Shown piece by piece: positions 1-5,056 of a stretch of DNA of 5,481 bases (its first letter is position 1; each line of letters opens with the position of its first letter). Made by a program: the position numbers and the translations under genes. The notes under the pieces were generated by a model. It did not search any database and was not told the DNA's origin. It was given only the letters and a program-made list of their open reading frames with translations. Origin of the DNA: Bifidobacterium breve (GTDB lineage Bacteria > Actinomycetota > Thermoleophilia > Miltoncostaeales > Miltoncostaeaceae); the NCBI GenBank assembly GCA_945876305.1, contig CAMCOB010000093.1, positions 1 through 5,481 on the forward strand, in the 5' to 3' direction.

Positions 1-12
1 CTCGGGGAATAG
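1..12 (+). CDS. Possible last codons of ilvB (acetolactate synthase large subunit), 5' partial
   Basis: Only three codons and a stop (reading L-G-E-stop, TAG at 10-12) are visible in this frame, so the assignment rests on position alone: the catalytic subunit ilvB normally lies directly upstream of ilvN. An acidic C-terminus would be ordinary for IlvB. A rival possibility is the frame that stays open until the TGA at 63-65. It would overlap the ilvN GTG as GTGA and give translational coupling, but its reading in 3-62 is proline- and glycine-rich and does not resemble an IlvB tail that I know. The sequence to the left of the window would decide. Confidence 0.3.
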   Translation, partial: LGE

Positions 13-23
13 GAGTCGTCTTC

Positions 24-42
24 CTCCGGCCTTGGGCCGGGG
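24..42 (+). other. Small hairpin upstream of ilvN
   Basis: CTCCGGCC (24-31) can pair with GGCCGGGG (35-42), giving 8 pairs including one G-U and a 3-base TTG loop. No U tract follows. If ilvB ends at 12, this is an intercistronic hairpin that could affect processing or the relative expression of the large and small subunits. It could also be chance in GC-rich DNA. Confidence 0.35.
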
Positions 43-47
43 TGGGG

Positions 48-53
48 TATGCT
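48..53 (+). promoter_or_regulatory. Possible -10 element for a leaderless ilvN transcript
   Basis: TATGCT fits the TANNNT -10 pattern of actinobacterial housekeeping promoters. Eight bases separate it from the GTG start of ilvN, so transcription could begin at or next to the start codon. No good -35 hexamer is seen 16-18 bases upstream. The case is helped by the lack of an SD at normal distance from this GTG and by the same 8-base spacing at the leuA leader (TATCGT, then ATG). A six-base match alone is weak evidence. Confidence 0.25.
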
Positions 54-61
54 CCCGCGCC

Positions 62-550
62 GTGAACCAGCACACACTCTCCGTCCTTGTCGAGAACAAG
101 CCCGGCGTGCTCTCGCGCGTTGCCGGCATGTTCACCCGACGTGGCTACAACATCGACTCCCTCGCGGTGAGTCCCACCGAGCGCGACGATCGGTCGCGCA
201 TGACGATCACCGTGGACGCCTCGCGCTTCCCGGTCGAGCAGATCACCAAACAGCTCGACAAGTTGATCAACGTCATCAAGGTGCGCGATCTTGATCCCGA
301 GAACATGGTCGCGTCCGAGCTTGGCCTGTTCAAGGTCAGCACCACGGAGTGCCCGCGGGCAGAGGTGCTGGCAATCGTTGACATCTTCGAAGGGAAGATT
401 GTCGACGTCACGCGCGACTCCCTGATCATTCAGGCCACCGGCACCACCGCCGAGCTCGAGAACCTCGAGGAGCTCCTGCGGAACAACGGTCTGATCGAGA
501 TGGTCCGTACCGGCGTCGTGGCCCTTGGCCGCGGCAACACGACCACCTAG
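62..550 (+). CDS. ilvN: Acetolactate synthase (acetohydroxyacid synthase), small regulatory subunit
   Basis: This is the regulatory subunit of the enzyme that condenses two pyruvates, or pyruvate and 2-oxobutyrate, in the cytoplasm as the first common step to valine, leucine and isoleucine. It activates the large subunit and gives valine feedback inhibition. The 162-residue product has the usual family length. The N-terminal ACT domain (about 4-78) shows HTLSVLVENKPGVL and RRGYNIDSLAV; G15 and N30 correspond to the valine-site G14 and N29 of E. coli IlvH. The C-terminal small-subunit domain (about 85-155) includes VDIFEGKIVDV and SLIIQATG. The start is GTG at 62, because the family begins just before HTLSVLVEN; an in-frame TTG at 32 would add an unrelated stretch. 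There is no SD at normal distance, only a G-rich run at 39-47. ilvC follows 16 bases after the stop, so the two are probably co-transcribed. Confidence 0.97.
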   Translation: MNQHTLSVLVENKPGVLSRVAGMFTRRGYNIDSLAVSPTERDDRSRMTITVDASRFPVEQITKQLDKLINVIKVRDLDPENMVASELGLFKVSTTECPRAEVLAIVDIFEGKIVDVTRDSLIIQATGTTAELENLEELLRNNGLIEMVRTGVVALGRGNTTT

Positions 551-566
551 GCGAAGAAAGCCCGAC

Positions 567-1577
567 ATGACGACTGATGCGATCAAGATGATCTACGACG
601 ACGACGCCGACCTCGGCCTGCTCGACGGGAAGACCGTGGCCATCATTGGCTACGGCAGCCAGGGCCATGCCCATGCGCTGAACCTGAAGGAGTCAGGCGT
701 GAACGTGGTGGTCGGGCTTCGCCCCGACTCGCAGAGCGTCGCCAAAGCGACTGCTGACGGGCTTCTGGTTCTCGCGCCGCTCGAGGCCGCGACGAAGGCC
801 GATCTCATCATGATCCTCGTCCCCGACGAGATCATGGGCGATGTCTACGCCGCTGAGATCAAGGACGGTATCGAGCCAGGCAATATGCTCCTCTTTGCGC
901 ACGGCTTCTCGATTCACTTCGACCAGATCGCCCCCCCGGAGGGCGTCGATGTGGCCATGGTGGCCCCCAAGGGCCCCGGTCACCTCGTACGCCGCCAGTT
1001 CACCGAGGGCAAGGGCGTTCCCGGCCTCATGTCCGTTCACGTGGACGCAACTGGCAATGCACAGGGCCTCGCCCGTGCGTATGCCAAGGGCGTCGGCTGC
1101 ACGCGCGCTGGCGTTATCCCCACCACCTTCCGCGACGAGACCGAGTCTGATCTCTTCGGCGAGCAGGTCGTGCTGTGTGGCGGACTCACAGAGTTGGTGC
1201 GTGCTGGGTTCGACACGCTGACCGAGGCCGGATACCCGGCGGAGCTCGCGTACTTTGAGTGCCTCCATGAGGTCAAGCTCATCGTCGACCTCATGTACGA
1301 GAAGGGCATCGCCGGTATGCGGTACTCGATCTCGAACACCGCCGAGTACGGCGACCTCACCAGGGGTACGCGCATCATCACTGAGGACACCCGCGCCGAG
1401 ATGCGCCAGATCCTCAAGGAGATTCAGAGCGGACAGTTCGCCACGGAGTGGCTGGCCGAGAACAAGGCGGGCCGCCCGAACTTCAACGAGATCGAGCAGC
1501 GCCAGGCCGATCACCCGATCGAGCACACCGGTAAGAAACTGCGCGGCATGATGGACTGGATCGACACCGAGTTCTGA
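567..1577 (+). CDS. ilvC: Ketol-acid reductoisomerase (NADP+), class I
   Basis: The enzyme isomerises and reduces 2-acetolactate or 2-aceto-2-hydroxybutyrate to the dihydroxy acids, using Mg2+ and NADPH, as the second step of valine/leucine/isoleucine synthesis. The 336-residue length is that of short class I enzymes. The N-terminal Rossmann domain has GYGSQGHAHAL, with the dinucleotide motif at G28-G33. The following loop, GLRPDSQS, has R52, S55 and S57, which favours NADPH. H112 (FAHGF) and K135 (APKGPGH) are conserved active-site residues. In the C-terminal knotted domain the Mg2+ ligands D195 and E199 (DLFGEQ) and E231 and E235 (FECLHE), plus substrate-contacting S256 (SISNTAEYG), are all in place. 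They sit five positions above the Pseudomonas numbering throughout. ATG 567 is chosen over in-frame TTG 525 because it follows a weak purine-rich site (GAAGAAAG, 553-560) and avoids overlap with ilvN. The gene is intact and ends the ilv unit before a hairpin. Confidence 0.98.
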   Translation: MTTDAIKMIYDDDADLGLLDGKTVAIIGYGSQGHAHALNLKESGVNVVVGLRPDSQSVAKATADGLLVLAPLEAATKADLIMILVPDEIMGDVYAAEIKDGIEPGNMLLFAHGFSIHFDQIAPPEGVDVAMVAPKGPGHLVRRQFTEGKGVPGLMSVHVDATGNAQGLARAYAKGVGCTRAGVIPTTFRDETESDLFGEQVVLCGGLTELVRAGFDTLTEAGYPAELAYFECLHEVKLIVDLMYEKGIAGMRYSISNTAEYGDLTRGTRIITEDTRAEMRQILKEIQSGQFATEWLAENKAGRPNFNEIEQRQADHPIEHTGKKLRGMMDWIDTEF

Positions 1578-1581
1578 TCCC

Positions 1582-1622
1582 TGCGATGGCCCCCGCGCGC
1601 CTTACGCGCGGGGGCCATCGCA
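1582..1622 (+). terminator. Perfect 18-bp hairpin after ilvC, probable intrinsic terminator without U tract
   Basis: Arms 1582-1599 and 1605-1622 are exact reverse complements over 18 bases around a 5-base loop (CCTTA). The stem starts 4 bases after the ilvC stop and is almost entirely G-C. The 3' side continues TGTCCGCC with no run of T. Hairpins of this kind are common at operon ends in actinobacteria, so termination is likely. An RNA-stabilising or processing hairpin that lets some transcription into serA is the alternative. The element is near-palindromic and could also act on the opposite strand. Confidence 0.8.
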
Positions 1623-1645
1623 TGTCCGCCTGCCCAGACACGCCC

Positions 1646-1651
1646 AGGAGG
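1646..1651 (+). promoter_or_regulatory. Shine-Dalgarno of serA
   Basis: AGGAGG lies 11 bases before ATG 1663, slightly longer than ideal but with full core complementarity to 16S rRNA. It supports ATG 1663 as the serA start. Between the hairpin end (1622) and this site only 23 bases remain, and no TANNNT element is seen there. Confidence 0.8.
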
Positions 1652-1662
1652 CGACCCAGAAC

Positions 1663-3246
1663 ATGAGCGACCGTCCCCGCATCCTCGTCACAGAGAAGAT
1701 CGCCGAGGGAGGCATCGAGGTACTGCGGCAGGTCGGCGACGTCGACGTCGAGCTTGAGTGGTCGAAGGAGGATCTCGCCGACCGCATCGCGCCCTACGAC
1801 GCCCTGGTGGTGCGGAGCGCCACCAAAGTGACCGCCGAGCTCATCGAGCGCGCGGAGAATCTTCGGGTCGTGGGTCGTGCGGGGACAGGCGTCGACAACG
1901 TGGACGTCGAGGCGGCCACCGGCCGGGGCATCATCGTCGTCAACGCTGCCGGATCGAATGCGGTATCGGCCGCCGAGCACGCCATCGCCCTGCTGCTCGC
2001 TCAGGCCCGCAACATCCCGCAGGCCCACATGAGCTTGGTTGCTGGCAAGTGGGAGCGCGCCAAGTTCGGTGGCATTGAGGTCACCGGCAAGACACTCGGG
2101 GTGATCGGGTTCGGGAATATCGGTCAGATGGTGGCCGAGCGCGCCCTGGGGCTTTGCATGCGGGTGGTGGCGTACGACCCGTTTGTGGCCGAGGCCCGCT
2201 ACCGCGAGATGGGAGTCGAGAAGGCCGAGACCCTCGAGGAGATCTACGGCGCGAGTGACTTCATCACGATTCACGTGGCTTCCACGCCGGAGACGCGCGG
2301 ATTTATCAACGCCGAGGCCATCGAGGCGATGAAGCCGGGCGTCCGGATCATCAACGACGCGCGCGGCGATCTCATCGACGAGGCGGCGCTTGTCGCCGGC
2401 GTGTTGAGCGGCAAGGTTGGCGGCGCGGCAATCGACGTTTTCCCGGTGGAGCCCGCCACTGAGAGCCCATTCTTCGGTGTCGAGGGGATCATCGTCACTC
2501 CGCACCTCGGTGCCTCAACCGCAGAGGCGCAGGACCGTGCCGGCACCGCCGTGGCAGAGCAGGTGGTCGCAGCGCTCACTGGCGGAGTCGTCACCAGCGC
2601 CGTGAATATTCCGGCCGTCAGCCCGGAGACCATGGCCACCCTTGGCCCCTTCCTCCCGCTGGCAGGGCACCTTGGTCGTCTGGCTGCGGGTATCGCCGGT
2701 GGCATTGACGAGCGCATTGAGGTGTTGTGCGAGGGCGGTCTGGCCGAGCACGACACCCGCCTCATCACCACAGCCGTTCTCGTGGGTGCGCTGTCGGGAA
2801 ACATGGTGGAGCCGGTCAACATGGTCAACGCGCAGGGCATTGCCCGCGCTCGTGGCATCGAGTGGTCCGAGTCGGCATCGCCCCGATCACGCGACTACAC
2901 CAACCGGGTCACGGTGTCTATCGGCGGCGTGTCGGTATCTGGCACAACCGTGGGGAATACATCACGGCCCCGTCTGGTTGAGGTGCTCGGGCAGCCCATC
3001 GAGCTTGAACTGGCACGCCACGTCGGCATTCTCCGGTACCCGGATGTTCCGGGGATCGTGGGTCAGATCGGCACCACAATGGCGTCTGAGGACATCAATA
3101 TCGCGTCGATGGCAGTGGCCAGAAGCACGGAGGACGGGCTCGCAACGATGGCCGTCACAGTCGACTCGCCGGTGCCCTCAGCGGCGGTGGATGCCATCGC
3201 GGGCAGCTGCTCCGCCAGTGCCTGCTTTGTCACGCTCGACATCTGA
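1663..3246 (+). CDS. serA: D-3-phosphoglycerate dehydrogenase, long three-domain type
   Basis: The enzyme oxidises 3-phosphoglycerate to 3-phosphohydroxypyruvate with NAD+, the committed step of the phosphorylated serine pathway in the cytoplasm. The product has 527 residues, matching the long type I enzymes of actinobacteria (M. tuberculosis SerA about 528). The substrate-binding fold includes VVGRAGTGVDNVD (69-81). The nucleotide domain has GFGNIG (149-154) with D172 ending the second strand. Catalytic R234 (NDARGD), E263 (PVEP) and H281 (PHLGAST) are all present, each one above the tuberculosis numbering. An ASB allosteric domain covers about 320-450. A C-terminal ACT domain (about 452-527), with YPDVPGIVGQIG and DINIASMAV, is the expected serine feedback site. 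A good SD precedes the ATG. The gene sits between ilvC and leuA, as in the ilv-serA clusters of other actinobacteria. No hairpin terminator is obvious after it. The substitutions near R234 are mild and the gene appears intact. Confidence 0.97.
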   Translation: MSDRPRILVTEKIAEGGIEVLRQVGDVDVELEWSKEDLADRIAPYDALVVRSATKVTAELIERAENLRVVGRAGTGVDNVDVEAATGRGIIVVNAAGSNAVSAAEHAIALLLAQARNIPQAHMSLVAGKWERAKFGGIEVTGKTLGVIGFGNIGQMVAERALGLCMRVVAYDPFVAEARYREMGVEKAETLEEIYGASDFITIHVASTPETRGFINAEAIEAMKPGVRIINDARGDLIDEAALVAGVLSGKVGGAAIDVFPVEPATESPFFGVEGIIVTPHLGASTAEAQDRAGTAVAEQVVAALTGGVVTSAVNIPAVSPETMATLGPFLPLAGHLGRLAAGIAGGIDERIEVLCEGGLAEHDTRLITTAVLVGALSGNMVEPVNMVNAQGIARARGIEWSESASPRSRDYTNRVTVSIGGVSVSGTTVGNTSRPRLVEVLGQPIELELARHVGILRYPDVPGIVGQIGTTMASEDINIASMAVARSTEDGLATMAVTVDSPVPSAAVDAIAGSCSASACFVTLDI

Positions 3247-3261
3247 GCTGCGCATAGGGGA

Positions 3262-3290
3262 TTGCCGGGCTCGTCGGCGGGCGCTATCGT
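3262..3290 (+). promoter_or_regulatory. Predicted promoter of the leuA leader and leuA
   Basis: A -35 hexamer TTGCCG (3262-3267) and a -10 hexamer TATCGT (3285-3290) are separated by exactly 17 bases. The -35 shares TTG and one further base with the consensus, and the -10 fits TANNNT. It lies just after the serA stop in otherwise GC-rich sequence. Transcription would start about 3297-3299, which places the leader ORF ATG (3299) at or within two bases of the RNA 5' end. That fits the absence of any SD in front of the leader. The prediction rests on sequence only. Confidence 0.6.
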
Positions 3291-3302
3291 CCCATGGGAT
3301 GA
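3287..3302. promoter_or_regulatory. Palindrome over the predicted leuA transcription start, possible operator
   Basis: TCCCATGGGA (3290-3299) is a perfect 10-base palindrome. It extends to a 16-base inverted repeat (3287-3302) with one mismatched symmetric pair (G3289/T3300). It fills the space between the -10 and the predicted start site, where a repressor would block transcription. No regulator gene is in the window, and the repeat may simply reflect the constraint of the promoter and leader start. Confidence 0.25.
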
Positions 3303-3373
3303 GCGCCACCGCGAATATGAACCTCCTGGCCAATCGCGGCATGCTGGGCGCCCTTCTGCTCCTCCCCCTGTAG
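3299..3373 (+). CDS. Leucine-rich leader peptide upstream of leuA (24 aa)
   Basis: This short ORF runs from ATG 3299 to TAG 3371-3373. Eight of its 24 residues are leucine: L9-L10 and L16, then a run L19-L22 followed by P23 and L24. Such a peptide directly before leuA is the expected form of an attenuator leader, whose translation reports the supply of charged tRNA-Leu. The Leu codons are CTC, CTG and CTT, and none is TTA. No SD precedes the ATG, but the predicted start site falls on it, so leaderless translation is likely. A start at the in-frame ATG 3317 (M7) would retain all the leucines but also lacks an SD. The stop codon overlaps the hairpin loop at 3369-3372. Codons 9-11 form one strand of the helix that hides the leuA SD. 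The peptide product itself probably has no function. Confidence 0.82.
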   Translation: MSATANMNLLANRGMLGALLLLPL

Positions 3374-3394
3374 GGGGAGAGAACCGACACCCAC

Positions 3395-3411
3395 GCCGGG
3401 ATGCGCCCGGC
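3395..3411 (+). promoter_or_regulatory. Alternative hairpin competing with the leuA sequestering arm
   Basis: GCCGGG (3395-3400) pairs with CCCGGC (3406-3411) around a 5-base loop. Its right arm is the same sequence used by helix III (3403-3412), so the two are mutually exclusive. When a ribosome occupies leader codons 15-18, helix III is broken and this local hairpin can form. That would make it a candidate antisequestor (ON state) component. Confidence 0.45.
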
Positions 3412-3434
3412 AACCGGATCAGTCCACACGAGCC

Positions 3435-3440
3435 AGGAGG
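3435..3440 (+). promoter_or_regulatory. Shine-Dalgarno of leuA, fixes the TTG start
   Basis: AGGAGG is a full-strength SD 8 bases before TTG 3449. It decides the leuA start, because the in-frame ATG 3401 lies upstream of it with no SD of its own. The site is complementary to CCTCCT at 3322-3327 in the leader ORF, and its neighbourhood also to TCCTCC at 3360-3365. Confidence 0.85.
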
Positions 3441-3448
3441 AAGCTTCC

Positions 3449-5020
3449 TTGTCGGCCGACGATGCCAGCCGAGACGACGCCAAGCGCGTCATATTTTTCG
3501 ACACGACCCTCCGCGACGGGGAGCAGTCGCCGCGCATTCACCTCAATCTGCGGGAGAAGGTGGAGATCGCGCACCAGCTCTCGCGTCTTGGGGTGGATGT
3601 CATCGAGGCCGGTTTCCCGATCTCGTCTCCCGGTGACCTTGAGGGTGTGCAGGCAGTGGCCCGCGAGGTGGAGGGCCCAACGATCGCCGCGCTGGCCCGG
3701 GCGAACGAGAAAGACATCGCAGTGGCGTGGGACGGCGTGCGCGATGCGAAGAAGCCGCGCATCCATACCTTTATCGCCACCTCCGACATCCACATGACCC
3801 ACAAACTGCGCATGGATCGCGCCACAGTGCTGGCTGCCGCCACCGACGCCGTGCGCCAGGCCTGTGGCCTGTGCCCCGACGTGGAATTCTCATGCGAGGA
3901 CGCCACCCGGTCCGACCCCGCGTTCGTGGCCGAGGTTATTGGCTCCGCAATTGCAGAGGGCGCGCAGACCATCAACATTCCTGACACCGTCGGGTACACG
4001 ATGCCCACCGAGTTCCAGCACTTTCTCGGCGATCTGTACGAGCGCTGCCCCTCGCTCGAGAGCGTGACACTCTCGGTGCACTGTCACAACGATCTGGGAC
4101 TGGCTGTGGCCAACTCCCTCGCGGGCATTCAGGTGGGCGCTCGACAGGTGGAGGTGTGCGTTAACGGCATCGGGGAGCGCGCGGGTAACGCCTCGCTCGA
4201 AGAGATGGCCATGATCCTGCGCACCCGGGCAGAGGACCTCGGCGGGTTGTGGTCGGGGATCGAGACCACTGAGATCACACGCGCCAGTCGCATGGTGAGC
4301 CGCCTCACCGGGTACGACATCCAGCCCAACAAGGCCGTGGTGGGGCGTAATGCCTTCGCGCATGAGGCCGGTATCCATCAGCACGGAATGCTCGCCAACC
4401 CGCTCACCTACGAGATCATGGACGCCCAGAGCGTGGGACTGGTGCAGAGTGAACTGGTGCTGGGGAAGCACTCCGGGCGACACGCATTGCTGCAGGCGCT
4501 GGTCGACATGGGATATGAGCTCGACAAGGCAGAGCTGAACGAAGTGTTTACGCGGTTCAAGGCACTCGCCGATCGCAAGGGCGAGATCAGTGCGATGGAT
4601 CTGGACGCGCTCATGGGAGATGAGATGCGCGCCGTTCACGAGAATTCGCTTGACCTCCGTGAGATCGCGTTCTCTGGCGCATCCGGCGCCGAGGCGACCG
4701 CCCGCGTGGTGGTGGAGGATGCCGACGGTTTGGAGCACCGAGGCGAGGGTGCGGGGGACGGCCCCGTGGCGGCGCTCATGGGCGCCATTGACGCGGCCGT
4801 CGGTTCGTCGGGCACACTGCTCGAGTACGCGGTGTCCGCGGTGACCGCCGGCCCCGACGCGCTTGGTGAGGCGCGGGTGGTCTGTGAGATCAACGGTCGG
4901 CAGTTCACGGGGCAGGGGGTCTCACCGGATGTGCTCGAGGCCTCGGCCATCGCCTACCTGCGCGCAGTGACTGCGAGCAGGAACGCAGCAGACGAGAGGA
5001 TGGCCGACAGCGGCGTCTAG
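3449..5020 (+). CDS. leuA: 2-isopropylmalate synthase
   Basis: The enzyme condenses acetyl-CoA with 2-oxoisovalerate, the first committed step of leucine synthesis, and is normally leucine-inhibited. From TTG 3449 it has 523 residues, the length of the E. coli type and shorter than the ~600-residue mycobacterial form. The DRE-TIM barrel begins with FFDTTLRDGEQSP, where R22 and D23 are catalytic and metal-site residues. It continues with IEAGFPISSPGD (52-63), NIPDTVGYTMP (176-186) and the metal histidines H211 and H213 (SVHCHND). Next are N247 in GERAGNASLEE and a flexible segment with HQHGMLANP and GKHSGRHAL. The C-terminal regulatory domain (about 380-505) shows G-x-G-x-G-P-V (434-440) and DVLEASAIAYL. 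R29 and H31 replace the usual G and S after GEQSP, a variable stretch. The gene follows its own leader and promoter, with leuC 36 bases downstream. All key residues are present. Confidence 0.96.
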   Translation: MSADDASRDDAKRVIFFDTTLRDGEQSPRIHLNLREKVEIAHQLSRLGVDVIEAGFPISSPGDLEGVQAVAREVEGPTIAALARANEKDIAVAWDGVRDAKKPRIHTFIATSDIHMTHKLRMDRATVLAAATDAVRQACGLCPDVEFSCEDATRSDPAFVAEVIGSAIAEGAQTINIPDTVGYTMPTEFQHFLGDLYERCPSLESVTLSVHCHNDLGLAVANSLAGIQVGARQVEVCVNGIGERAGNASLEEMAMILRTRAEDLGGLWSGIETTEITRASRMVSRLTGYDIQPNKAVVGRNAFAHEAGIHQHGMLANPLTYEIMDAQSVGLVQSELVLGKHSGRHALLQALVDMGYELDKAELNEVFTRFKALADRKGEISAMDLDALMGDEMRAVHENSLDLREIAFSGASGAEATARVVVEDADGLEHRGEGAGDGPVAALMGAIDAAVGSSGTLLEYAVSAVTAGPDALGEARVVCEINGRQFTGQGVSPDVLEASAIAYLRAVTASRNAADERMADSGV

Positions 5021-5030
5021 CCGTGTCGGC
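5003..5030 (+). other. Hairpin across the leuA stop codon
   Basis: GCCGACA (5003-5009) pairs with TGTCGGC (5024-5030). After bulged G5010, CGGC (5011-5014) pairs with GCCG (5020-5023) around a 5-base loop, giving 11 pairs in all. The TAG stop (5018-5020) sits at the loop edge. A shorter alternative, TGTCG (5024-5028) with CGACA (5032-5036), uses the same bases. No U tract follows, so this could be an mRNA-stability element, or a partial barrier that sets the leuA:leuC ratio, rather than an operon end. Confidence 0.45.
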
Positions 5031-5043
5031 CCGACAGGACAAT

Positions 5044-5048
5044 GGAGG
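5044..5048 (+). promoter_or_regulatory. Shine-Dalgarno of leuC, favours the GTG start
   Basis: GGAGG (followed by AA) stands 8 bases before GTG 5057 but only 2 bases before ATG 5051 in the same frame. Normal spacing therefore selects GTG, which also gives the usual LeuC N-terminus (M-G-K-T-L). Confidence 0.75.
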
Positions 5049-5056
5049 AAATGCAC

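Larger units (their letters stand above)
3322..3440 (+). promoter_or_regulatory. Nested RNA structure that sequesters the leuA Shine-Dalgarno (leucine attenuator)
   Basis: Four nested helices can be drawn by hand. Helix I pairs CCTCCTGGC (3322-3330, covering Leu codons 9-10 and Ala 11) with GCCAGGAGG (3432-3440), 9 perfect pairs that bury the leuA SD. Helix II pairs 3333-3339 with 3414-3419, 6 pairs with G3336 bulged. Helix III pairs 3342-3351 with 3403-3412, 10 pairs with one G-U. Helix IV is the hairpin 3362-3368/3373-3379, 7 pairs, with the leader TAG in and beside its loop. No U tract follows any helix, so control of translation initiation fits better than transcription termination. The inferred logic is that a ribosome paused at Leu 9-10 covers the anti-SD strand and exposes the SD, whereas fast translation ending at 3373 lets helix I form and shuts leuA down. 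A pseudoknot called the LEU element is known before actinobacterial leuA genes; whether this is the same element is untested. Confidence 0.72.

Noticed and set aside
525..566. ilvC starting at TTG 525
   Set aside because: It would overlap ilvN and add an arginine-rich, non-conserved segment; the family N-terminus fits ATG 567.
693..1526. Long antisense reading frame opposite ilvC, with similar ones opposite 1483-2505 and 3890-4738
   Set aside because: These are typical GC-rich shadow frames of the strongly conserved sense genes, with no recognisable family or start signals.
2642..3298. Reading frame overlapping the serA 3' half that ends in the leuA leader
   Set aside because: The serA frame is conserved through its ACT domain; only the last 24 codons of the other frame, after serA, look meaningful.
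3281..3306. Hairpin around the leader ATG (GCGCT/AGCGC plus inner pairs)
   Set aside because: If transcription starts near 3299 the left arm is not in the RNA, so it is better viewed as a DNA palindrome.
3317..3319. ATG 3317 as the true start of the leader peptide
   Set aside because: Not excluded, but it has no SD; ATG 3299 fits the predicted transcription start and leaderless initiation.
3401..3448. leuA starting at ATG 3401 (16 extra residues)
   Set aside because: It has no SD, lies in the leader RNA structure and encodes a non-conserved stretch; AGGAGG 3435-3440 is ideally placed for TTG 3449.
3533..3541. R29 and H31 after GEQSP in LeuA as a catalytic change
   Set aside because: The stretch after the R-D-G-x-Q motif varies widely within the family (it differs in both E. 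coli and M. tuberculosis), and all metal and catalytic residues are intact.
5051..5056. leuC starting at ATG 5051
   Set aside because: The SD would be only 2 bases from the ATG; GTG 5057 has 8-base spacing and gives the family N-terminus.
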